Positions 22,091-29,710 of a stretch of DNA of 32,876 nt are shown one piece after another. This DNA is from CAYXEN01 sp964464035 (lineage in GTDB: Bacteria; Krumholzibacteriota; Krumholzibacteriia; WVZY01), in assembly GCA_964464035.1 (NCBI GenBank), contig CAYXEN010000024.1:1-32876 (forward strand). Direction: 5' to 3'. Each line of letters begins with the position of its first letter. Position 1 is the stretch's first letter. Position numbers and translations under genes: made by a program. Under the pieces are notes generated by a model. That model was given only the letters and a program-made list of their open reading frames with translations. It had not been told where the DNA came from and searched no databases.

Positions 22091-23629
22091 ATGTTGAAGG
22101 GCGGCATAGTGATTCTCGACTTCGGCTCGCAATACACCCAGTTGATAGCCAAGTCGATACGCCGCTTGAGCGTTTTCTCCGAGATCCTTCCTTGCTCAGC
22201 TGCGAAGTCGCAAGTGATGGCATGTCAGCCGGATGGCATCATTCTTTCAGGTGGTCCTTCAAGTGTTTTCGATGAGTCGGCCCCTCCCCTGCCCCCGTAT
22301 CTCCTCGATCTGGATCTTCCGATTCTAGGTATATGCTACGGGATGCAGCTCCTGGCCAGGGAGCTTGGGGCGGGAGTAGAGAAGTCGGGAGCGGGTGAGT
22401 ACGGTTTCACGAAGATCCGGACAGTCCGGGAGAATGAGCTCCTCGCGGGAACGCCTTCCGAGCAGCAGGTGTGGATGAGCCACCGCGACAAAGTGACCGG
22501 CACGGCTGAAGGCATGGAAATCCTCGCCTCCTCGGCCAACTGCGAGATAGCGGCGCTCGCGTTTCCAGAGAGGCGCATCTACGGGCTTCAGTTCCATCCC
22601 GAGGTACGGCACACGCCGCACGGGGCGAAGATGCTCGAGAATTTCGTATTGGGAACGTGCGGGGCAAGGCGGGACTGGAAGCCCGAGAACATCGTTGCGG
22701 ACAAGATCGCGGAGATAAGGGAAAAAGTGGGGAAAGAGCGGGTGATATGCGCGGTGAGCGGTGGCGTGGACAGCTCGGTCACGGCAGTCATGGTGAGCAG
22801 GGCGATAGGCGAGAACCTCGAATGCGTATTCGTGGACAACGGATTGCTTCGGGCGGGAGAGCGGGAATCGGTGGAGGAATTCCTCAATCGACACCTCGCC
22901 TCGCACATCCGCGTGATAGATGCGCGCGACAGGTTCCTGGAGTCTCTCCGTGGAGTCATCGATCCCGAGGAGAAGAGGAAGCGGATAGGCAATCTTTTCA
23001 TAAGGGTTTTCGAAGAAGTGAGTCGCGACGAGGGACCGTTCAAGTTCCTGGCGCAGGGAACATTGTACCCGGACCGCATCGAGAGCAGCTCGACTTACGG
23101 CCCTTCCGACACTATAAAGACGCATCACAACGTGGGTGGTTTGCCGGAGAAACTCGATTTCGAGTTGATCGAACCTCTGGCTTTTCTTTTCAAGGACGAG
23201 GTGCGCGACATCGGAAGAGCCCTGAAAATACCGGAGGACATACTGATGCGCCATCCTTTTCCTGGCCCGGGTCTTGCTGTCAGGGTCCTGGGAGAGGTGA
23301 CGGAAGACAAGCTTGCTCTCCTGAGGGAGGCGGACAGGATCTTCATCGACGGCTTGAAGCGCTGGAATCTCTACGACAAGGTCTGGCAGGCGGGGGCCAT
23401 CCTCCTGCCGGTCAAGAGCGTGGGGGTCATGGGGGACGCCAGAACCTACAACTACGTGATAGCCCTGAGAGCGGTCGACAGCACGGATGGCATGACGGCG
23501 GACTGGTCGCGATTGAACGGCGAATTCCTGAACGAGGTCGCCGGCGAGATCATCAATTCCATTTCAGGGATAAACCGCGTGGTCTACGACGTAAGCTCCA
23601 AGCCTCCAAGCACGATAGAATGGGAATAG
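22091..23629 (+). CDS. guaA: GMP synthase (glutamine-hydrolysing)
   Basis: Aminates XMP to GMP using glutamine and ATP. The N-terminal class I glutaminase has nucleophile Cys82 in LGICYGMQLL and the His169-Glu171 pair in QFHPEVRHT. The ATP pyrophosphatase domain has the P-loop SGGVDSS (about 222-228), and the dimerisation domain contains RHPFPGPGLAVRVLGE and YDVSSKPPSTIEWE at the end. At 512 residues it is full length. The ATG at 22091 follows GGGGGTGAT. It is the last purine gene of the run; a transglycosylase gene follows 31 bases later with no visible terminator. Confidence 0.96.
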   Translation: MLKGGIVILDFGSQYTQLIAKSIRRLSVFSEILPCSAAKSQVMACQPDGIILSGGPSSVFDESAPPLPPYLLDLDLPILGICYGMQLLARELGAGVEKSGAGEYGFTKIRTVRENELLAGTPSEQQVWMSHRDKVTGTAEGMEILASSANCEIAALAFPERRIYGLQFHPEVRHTPHGAKMLENFVLGTCGARRDWKPENIVADKIAEIREKVGKERVICAVSGGVDSSVTAVMVSRAIGENLECVFVDNGLLRAGERESVEEFLNRHLASHIRVIDARDRFLESLRGVIDPEEKRKRIGNLFIRVFEEVSRDEGPFKFLAQGTLYPDRIESSSTYGPSDTIKTHHNVGGLPEKLDFELIEPLAFLFKDEVRDIGRALKIPEDILMRHPFPGPGLAVRVLGEVTEDKLALLREADRIFIDGLKRWNLYDKVWQAGAILLPVKSVGVMGDARTYNYVIALRAVDSTDGMTADWSRLNGEFLNEVAGEIINSISGINRVVYDVSSKPPSTIEWE

Positions 23630-23660
23630 AGCGATTTGCAGTGAATCACCCGGCGGATAG

Positions 23661-26018
23661 ATGTCGATCAAACGTGTAGACACCCTTCTCTTTTCTTCGA
23701 CCACGATTTTCATTGTTGTTCTCTTGCTCATGCTCGCCGACGAGGCCGGTTCCTTCGACCCGGCCGGCCTCGATCGATCCTCTCTTGAAGCCGTAGTGTA
23801 TGAAAACGCTCTCTTGCTGGAGAGCTTCGGCGAGGCGGAGCGGGCGTACGAACTACTGGAAACGATCGATGCTTCGGATCATCCCGATGCGCGGCTCGTC
23901 GTGAAGACAAAGATCAGGCTCCTCGTCAAGCAGGGGTTCAACGCGCGCGCAGACAGCCTCATGGCCCTCCTTGGCGCGGATGCCGAAATAGACGGGCCGA
24001 CGGCCCTTGCCGCGGCGAGGCTCAAGCAGGTCACGGGAGACAACGCCGGGGCGCTGGCCGCGTTGATGAAAGTCGATTCGAAACGAACCGTCTCACTCGC
24101 CGATTACGCGGATTTTGTGAAGGTGCTTGCGCTCCAGGGCATGGACAGGTTCGAGGAGGCGGCCTCCGTCGGCATGGCAGGCTGGCGACGGGGCGTGGGG
24201 GAAGCTCTCGCCGTTCCATTCGGGAAAACCTTGCTGGACGTTCTCCATGCGGCGGGAAGGGATTCCGCGGCTCTCGCCCTGATCGAAGGGCTGAAGAAGA
24301 AAGCCGAAGCGGCCCACGAGATGAGCGCCTTGTTGGAAAGTGAGGTCGAACTTTCCCTCGCCGCCGGTGATTCGTCCCGCTCGATGGCCGCTGCGGGCCT
24401 TCTCGCCCGGGATTTCCCCTCCTCCGACGAGGCGCTGAGGGCGGCATCACTCGTGCTGTCTTCCTTCGCCTGGCAAGGAATACCCGCCGACGTACTCCTG
24501 GCCTTGTGCTCCATACTCATCACCGAGGGAGACCCCAAGGTCGAACGTATCCTGGCCCATCTCGAATCGAGGCGTCTCGAAGGAGCGGATGCGGAATATC
24601 TGCGGATATGCAAGGCCCGCCATCTCTTCGGACGCAACGCGGCGCGGGACGCCCTCAGAACTTTGAAAGGGGTTTTCAAGACAGGCAAGTACCGCAGGCA
24701 AGCCATGCTGCTCCGAGCCAGGGCGCGGCGCAAGCTGGGGTTGCTCAGGAAAGCAGCCGCCACTTACGAGTCGTATGCGGCGGATTATCCATGGAGCGTG
24801 AAGGCTCCGGAGGCTCTGATCGTCGCCTCCAACATCTACGAGCGCTTGAAGCTCGACAGGAAGGCGCGGGAAGTTCGTCATCGATTGTCCACGAGGTATC
24901 CGAACGACTACTACGGCCGTCTTGCAGCGCTGCGAGGCGCCTGGGGCCTGATGAGGAAAGGAGACTACGACGCGGCGCGTTCCGTCATCGAGGCGGCTCT
25001 CGCCCGCAGTGGATCGGCGTCTGAAGATCTCCTTTATTATCTCGCCGAGGCTTGCCGCCGCTCGCGCGACCGCGGCAGGATGGAGCGCGCGCTGAATAGA
25101 TTGAAGAGGCTCGATCCGGATTCGTTCTACTTGTTTCCAGGGATAGACGGGAGCTTCAAGGCTCCGCCGCTCACGAGCCGGGGACGGGTAGCATTGGATG
25201 GGAGTGAAGGGCTAATCGTCTTTCTGGAGAGGGCGAAGAGAATGAGGGCGGAGGCGATCGAACGATTGAAGGCAAAGGCAAGGGGAAAGAATGCGATCGT
25301 TGCCGATCCCGGCTTCGTGCGGGGCAAGGCGTTTCTCGAGATGGGATTCATCGACTGGGCGCAAGCAGAACTCGAACTGGCGGGCGAGAGGCACCGCAGG
25401 GACGCACGATCCCTGATTACCCTTGCCTCCTTGTACGATGAGCACGGAATGGTGTGGGAGAGCGTAAAGCTGTACTCGAAGTTGATCGACATGCTGCGGC
25501 CGGATATCGACGGCTCGGGACGCCGGATCACGCAGGCGCTTCTCTATCCGCTGCCGTATCCGGGGATCGTCATGGAGTCATGCCTGCGATACGACTTTCC
25601 TCCGCAGCTCGCGTTCGCGATCATACGGGAGGAGAGCCGCTTCCACACGAGGGCCGTATCGAGGGCCGGCGCCCTTGGGCTCATGCAACTTCTTCCCGAA
25701 ACCGGCAGGCGGATAGCCGATGAGATCGGTTATTCCGTCGACGATGAGAGCCTTCTCCAGCCGGAAATAAACATCGAACTTGGAGTGCGCTACGCTTCGC
25801 GACTGCTGAGACGCTGCAACGGAAATTATCACATGATGCTCGCCGCCTACAATGCAGGGATGGGGAACGCCAGGAGATGGTTCGGCAAGGCCGGGCACGC
25901 CCGGATCCGCGACCAGGTCGACCACATAGATTTCAAGGAAACCCGCAATTACGTTAGAAGAATAGTGGAGACCTCCCGAAAATATTCGATGCTCTATGAT
26001 TTCAACGGGGAAGGATGA
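23661..26018 (+). CDS. Slt70-type soluble lytic transglycosylase with TPR-like superhelix
   Basis: A 785-residue periplasmic peptidoglycan lyase. A hydrophobic N-terminal segment (about 8-27) acts as signal or anchor. About 600 residues of TPR-like helical repeats follow, resembling the ring of Slt70. The C-terminal SLT domain (about 640-785) has catalytic Glu658 in IIREESRFHTRAVS, the block GLMQLLPETGRRIAD, and LAAYNAGMGNARRW. It is longer than E. coli Slt70 mainly in the helical part. The start ATG 23661 has GGCGGAT upstream. Its stop overlaps the ribosome-binding region of the next gene, whose ATG begins one base later, so the two are coupled. It may recycle or remodel wall together with the MltD-type enzyme. 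Confidence 0.9.
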   Translation: MSIKRVDTLLFSSTTIFIVVLLLMLADEAGSFDPAGLDRSSLEAVVYENALLLESFGEAERAYELLETIDASDHPDARLVVKTKIRLLVKQGFNARADSLMALLGADAEIDGPTALAAARLKQVTGDNAGALAALMKVDSKRTVSLADYADFVKVLALQGMDRFEEAASVGMAGWRRGVGEALAVPFGKTLLDVLHAAGRDSAALALIEGLKKKAEAAHEMSALLESEVELSLAAGDSSRSMAAAGLLARDFPSSDEALRAASLVLSSFAWQGIPADVLLALCSILITEGDPKVERILAHLESRRLEGADAEYLRICKARHLFGRNAARDALRTLKGVFKTGKYRRQAMLLRARARRKLGLLRKAAATYESYAADYPWSVKAPEALIVASNIYERLKLDRKAREVRHRLSTRYPNDYYGRLAALRGAWGLMRKGDYDAARSVIEAALARSGSASEDLLYYLAEACRRSRDRGRMERALNRLKRLDPDSFYLFPGIDGSFKAPPLTSRGRVALDGSEGLIVFLERAKRMRAEAIERLKAKARGKNAIVADPGFVRGKAFLEMGFIDWAQAELELAGERHRRDARSLITLASLYDEHGMVWESVKLYSKLIDMLRPDIDGSGRRITQALLYPLPYPGIVMESCLRYDFPPQLAFAIIREESRFHTRAVSRAGALGLMQLLPETGRRIADEIGYSVDDESLLQPEINIELGVRYASRLLRRCNGNYHMMLAAYNAGMGNARRWFGKAGHARIRDQVDHIDFKETRNYVRRIVETSRKYSMLYDFNGEG

Positions 26019-26019
26019 C

Positions 26020-27366
26020 ATGCAAGGCTCGCCGCTCTCATCGATCATCGCGCTGCTGGTCCTGGCGACGGCCGCCTGCTCGGCATCCGCCCTCTCAGAC
26101 TCGAAGGCTACGACCCTGGTCGATCCTCCCTGGGATCATTGCTACGGCCTTCACCGCGTGCGTCAGATGCACCTCGATCTCTATTCCGGGTACCGCAAGA
26201 AGTTCAGGTCTCCCCAGGGCATTGCCGCCGTGAAACTCGATGAACGGGATGAACCCGGCCGCCGCGACGACGACGAGCTCACGGTCTACGGGGTCAATTC
26301 GCGGGCCGGAGAGATAATCTACAACACATCCCTCTTGAGCATAGATTTCTACGGCCGCACGGGTTCCGGGGAAGGGGAGTTTCGGAATCCGACAGGCATA
26401 GCCGCCGACAAAGCCGGCAACGTCGTGGTGGCTGACACCGGCAACGATCGGATCGTCTTCCTGCGCAACGAGAACGCCCGCCTCCGGTTCGTGCTCGCGA
26501 CCGACCTTGGAGATTCGGGGAGGCCGCTGGATCGCCCGATGGGCGTCGCCATCGAGAAAGACACGGTATACGTGGCTGATTCGGGAAACGACAGGATCGT
26601 GCTGGCCGACATGAACGGGCGCTTTCTCAGGGAACTCAAGACCTCCTTCGAATTGAAAGAGCCTTTCGGCGTCGCCGTAATAGCCGATTGGAATTGGAAT
26701 CACTACAATTCGCGTTTCCTCGTCGTCACCGATTCATCCAATTCGCGTCTCGTCTCGCTTTCGCTTTCCGGGCGCTTGCGGAAGGTCGTTGGATTCAACA
26801 CGATTTCCGATCGCGAAGGGGGATTCTATTACCCGGCGATCGACTATTATTCGAACGTGTACGTGACCGATACGCGAGCCGGACGCCTCTACAAGTTCGA
26901 TCGCTTTTTGAACTTCCTCACTGCAATGGGCGGGGATTTGACCGATTATCCCGATCTCGACGAGCCGCGGGGGATCACCATCCACAGGCGCTTCGGCCAG
27001 ATATTCGTGGCGGAAAGGGCAGGCGCCAGCTATTTCTGGGTGGGCACCGACGTGCTGCATCCTGTCTGCACGGCCCGTCCGGAGGGAGATGCGGTCATCA
27101 TCCAGGCGAGATTCCTCCTGACCGAACAATCGTATGTGACAATCGAACTTGAGGATGCGGATGGAACGACTTCGGCCGAACTGGCCCGCGAGACATTCAT
27201 GGAGCCCGGGAGGGTGGTGAGAACTTACCATGTGAAAAAGAATTTGCTACCTTCCACTCTGGCAAAATGCAAGTGCAAGCTTGTCGTGAAAGCAAGGGCG
27301 ACATATTCTTCCAGGAAATATCTCGAGGTAGTGAAAAAAGCGATCCTGCACCCGTATAAGCCATAG
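26020..27366 (+). CDS. Exported NHL-repeat beta-propeller protein
   Basis: A 448-residue exported protein with a signal peptide ending ATAACSAS; the Cys might be lipidated, but the lipobox is imperfect. NHL-type blades follow: FRNPTGIAADKAGNVVVADT, then GNDRIVF, then PMGVAIEKDTVYVADSGNDR, and related units to about residue 340 (FYYPAIDYYSNVYVTDTRAG, DEPRGITIHRRFGQIFVAER). A C-terminal beta-rich module of about 100 residues follows. NHL propellers bind proteins, glycans or RNA; the ligand here is unknown. ATG 26020 is preferred over 25996 because GGGGAAGGATG lies directly before it. It is coupled to the transglycosylase upstream and is seven bases from the kinase-like gene downstream. Confidence 0.8.
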   Translation: MQGSPLSSIIALLVLATAACSASALSDSKATTLVDPPWDHCYGLHRVRQMHLDLYSGYRKKFRSPQGIAAVKLDERDEPGRRDDDELTVYGVNSRAGEIIYNTSLLSIDFYGRTGSGEGEFRNPTGIAADKAGNVVVADTGNDRIVFLRNENARLRFVLATDLGDSGRPLDRPMGVAIEKDTVYVADSGNDRIVLADMNGRFLRELKTSFELKEPFGVAVIADWNWNHYNSRFLVVTDSSNSRLVSLSLSGRLRKVVGFNTISDREGGFYYPAIDYYSNVYVTDTRAGRLYKFDRFLNFLTAMGGDLTDYPDLDEPRGITIHRRFGQIFVAERAGASYFWVGTDVLHPVCTARPEGDAVIIQARFLLTEQSYVTIELEDADGTTSAELARETFMEPGRVVRTYHVKKNLLPSTLAKCKCKLVVKARATYSSRKYLEVVKKAILHPYKP

Positions 27367-27373
27367 CGTAAAC

Positions 27374-27985
27374 ATGATTCCTGAAACGGAAAAGAGTTCG
27401 GTCTCCATCAAGCTGGAGATGAAGAGGAAAGCGATCCACCTGGGGATGCTGATCATTCCCCTCTGGATCTATTTTGTTCCCAACCCCATAAGGAATATTG
27501 GCCTTATTATTGCTACATTTTCGACGATCGTTCTGGATATCCTGCGCTTGAGCGACCCGCGGTTGAAGAAGTTCTTTCTGAGATTCTTCAGGTCGCTGAT
27601 ACGCAGGCACGAAGAGAGACATTTGCTGGGATCGACCTATTTCATGGTCGCCTCCCTGATAAGCAGTCTCATCTTCGATGAGACGATCGCCATCTCCGCT
27701 CTTCTGTTCCTCGTCATCGGCGATATGGCCGCGGCGGTCGTGGGAAAGAAGTTCGGAAGATCGAGATACTGGGGCAAGAGCATCGAGGGGAGCACGGCTT
27801 GCCTCGCTAGCTGCCTGCTGATCGGTTTTGCCATGCAGGCTTTGTTGGACGCCGACGGACTCGCGATGGTTTTCGGAGCGATCGTAGCCACCATCGCGGA
27901 AGCCGTTCCGGCACCCATGGATGACAACATGAGGGTTCCAATTCTGAGCGGAATCGTGATGCAGATCGTAGTCAATCTTACCTAG
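27374..27985 (+). CDS. SEC59/DGK1-type polyprenol or diacylglycerol kinase-family membrane protein
   Basis: A 203-residue polytopic membrane protein related to CTP-dependent dolichol kinase, yeast DGK1 and phytol kinase. Visible family marks are EMKRKAIHLG at the N-terminus (about 15-24), a central LVIGDMAAAVVGKKFGRSRY, GKSIEGSTAC (about 135), and a final IAEAVPAPMDDNMRVPI, where acidic residues are expected to bind the metal-nucleotide. About six membrane segments are predicted by eye. The lipid substrate in bacteria is uncertain; undecaprenol recycling would fit the neighbouring wall enzymes but is only a guess. It has seven bases to the previous gene and eight to the next. Confidence 0.78.
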   Translation: MIPETEKSSVSIKLEMKRKAIHLGMLIIPLWIYFVPNPIRNIGLIIATFSTIVLDILRLSDPRLKKFFLRFFRSLIRRHEERHLLGSTYFMVASLISSLIFDETIAISALLFLVIGDMAAAVVGKKFGRSRYWGKSIEGSTACLASCLLIGFAMQALLDADGLAMVFGAIVATIAEAVPAPMDDNMRVPILSGIVMQIVVNLT

Positions 27986-27993
27986 GGGTTGCC

Positions 27994-28929
27994 ATGTTCC
28001 TGAAAAAACTATTCAACTTCATTCCAAGAGACGAGTTTTCGAAAGCACTGGATTGCTTCAACAACGGCGAATACGAGAAAGCGCTGGAGAGATTCAACCG
28101 CTTGTTGCAGGAGGAAGGCGGCAAGGCTGACGCAGACCTGGCGACCATCGAGCTCTACGCCTGCGAGTCCCACGTCGGTTTGAGCAACATGCACAAGCAG
28201 AAGGGCGAGCTTCGCGAAGCCATAGAAGAGATGGAAAAGGCCGTCGCCTTGAAGCCGGGATACGCTGATCTTCGCTGCAATCTGGGACTCCTGTACTACC
28301 AGGCGAACGAGAAGGAGAAAGCCTCGGAGAGTCTGCGAAAATCCCTGGAGATCAACCCCAAGTTCTTCAAGGCGCGCATATTTCTGGCAAAGGTCCTTCT
28401 TTCGTGCAACGAGAACGAAAGGGCCCTCGAACTGCTCAGCGAGGCCGCGAAGAGCTGTCCCAACTTTCACCGCGAAAAATTCGGTGAGCTTCTCCAGGCG
28501 GCAAGGACGAGAGGGCTGGACGAGACCACCGAGGTGCTCTTTCACGAGATCATGGAGGAAAAGCCTTCTCCAGCCCAGTTGAGCCGGGAACTAGCCATAG
28601 AGGCGATCCAGAACGGGAACAACACCGAGGCGATAAGGGAGCTGAAGAAGGCTCTCTCTTTCAACCCCGACTACCCGGATCTTCACAATTACCTGGGGAT
28701 AGCGTACGGCAACAGCGGTATGATCGACGACTCGATCGAAGAGTTCGAAACGGCTTTGAAGATAAATCCATATTACCTGAAAGCACGATTGAACCTTGCA
28801 CTGGCATTCTACGAAACAGGGGAGTTCGGCAAAGCGCACGCCCATTTGAAGAAGGTCCTGGAAGTCCAGCCGGGCAACCAGTTGGCCAACAACCTTCTTG
28901 CTGAGCTCGAAGCTGTGGAGGGCAGGTAA
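27994..28929 (+). CDS. TPR-repeat protein
   Basis: A 311-residue cytoplasmic protein made almost entirely of tetratricopeptide repeats, for example ALDCFNNGEYEKALERFNRL, AIEEMEKAVALKPGYADLRC, ASESLRKSLEINPKFFKARI, AIRELKKALSFNPDYPDLHN and SIEEFETALKINPYYLKARL. TPR arrays hold partner proteins together. No signal peptide or membrane segment is seen. AGGGG lies before the ATG. The next gene, encoding another TPR protein with a J domain, starts five bases after its stop, so they may work as a pair. Confidence 0.85.
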   Translation: MFLKKLFNFIPRDEFSKALDCFNNGEYEKALERFNRLLQEEGGKADADLATIELYACESHVGLSNMHKQKGELREAIEEMEKAVALKPGYADLRCNLGLLYYQANEKEKASESLRKSLEINPKFFKARIFLAKVLLSCNENERALELLSEAAKSCPNFHREKFGELLQAARTRGLDETTEVLFHEIMEEKPSPAQLSRELAIEAIQNGNNTEAIRELKKALSFNPDYPDLHNYLGIAYGNSGMIDDSIEEFETALKINPYYLKARLNLALAFYETGEFGKAHAHLKKVLEVQPGNQLANNLLAELEAVEGR

Positions 28930-28934
28930 GAAGC

Positions 28935-29648
28935 ATGGCTAAGAAGGAAGAATTCGTGGACTATTACGCGGTATTGCAGGTATGGCCCACTGCATCGGAC
29001 GACGTCATAAAGAAAGCGTATTTCTCGCTTGCCAAGATGTATCATCCGGACATAGCCGGCCAGGAAAAGAGCGAGCAGGACAACGACGGGGCCATCGATT
29101 TCAAGCTGGTCAACGAGGCCTACAACACCCTGATAGATCCCGTACGAAGAAGAGCCTATGACGAACGGTTGAAACAGATGGGCAAAACCGTTCCCGCCCA
29201 GCGTGAAGCGGACAAGCGCTCGGCGCGGCTGGCTTTCGAGCAGGCCAAGACGGCGATGAAACACAACAGGTACGACAAAGCCGCGGTTCTGCTCAAGAGC
29301 GCCATAAAGTACGACGATTCCAACCCCGCTTACCACAGCTGGTACGGGTTCGCCCTGGCGGCGATGAACACCAGGCTCCACGAAGCGAGGGACGAGTGCA
29401 AGCGCGCCCTGGAGATGGAGTTCTACAACGCCGAATACCATGCAAACCTGGGATTCGTCTACTACCAGGCCGGCTTGAAGAAGACGGCGGAAGAAAGTTT
29501 CAGGGAGGCTCTCAAGTGGGACCCCGACAACCCCGTCGCCTTGAAGTACATGTACGGCGCAAGGGCGAAGCGCAAGACCGGTATCTTCAACAACATAATT
29601 TCCATGTTCAAGAAACCCCCAGCCAAGACGCCTCCATCCCGAAAGTAG
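28935..29648 (+). CDS. DnaJ-domain protein fused to TPR repeats
   Basis: A 237-residue protein. The N-terminal J domain (about 7-75) has YYAVLQVWPTASDDVIKKAY and the HPD motif at 37-39 needed to stimulate DnaK. A linker rich in Arg/Lys leads to TPR repeats (about 105-210: AVLLKSAIKYDDSNPAYHSW, ARDECKRALEMEFYNAEYHA, AEESFREALKWDPDNPVALK). It lacks the Gly/Phe region, zinc finger and C-terminal domains of true DnaJ, so it is probably a specialised co-chaperone that recruits DnaK to a particular client or complex. It ends the long forward run; the 62 bases after it hold the next gene's promoter. Confidence 0.88.
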   Translation: MAKKEEFVDYYAVLQVWPTASDDVIKKAYFSLAKMYHPDIAGQEKSEQDNDGAIDFKLVNEAYNTLIDPVRRRAYDERLKQMGKTVPAQREADKRSARLAFEQAKTAMKHNRYDKAAVLLKSAIKYDDSNPAYHSWYGFALAAMNTRLHEARDECKRALEMEFYNAEYHANLGFVYYQAGLKKTAEESFREALKWDPDNPVALKYMYGARAKRKTGIFNNIISMFKKPPAKTPPSRK

Positions 29649-29669
29649 GCGCCCGGCCGGCGAATTGTA

Positions 29670-29698
29670 TTGACATGCGGAACCCCTGCCTGTAGGAT
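29670..29698 (+). promoter_or_regulatory. Sigma-70 promoter for the propeller membrane protein
   Basis: TTGACA (29670-29675), 17 bases, TAGGAT (29693-29698). Expected start about 29705, very close to the ATG codons at 29711 and 29723. Confidence 0.6.
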
Positions 29699-29710
29699 GT
29701 CCCGGGCAGC

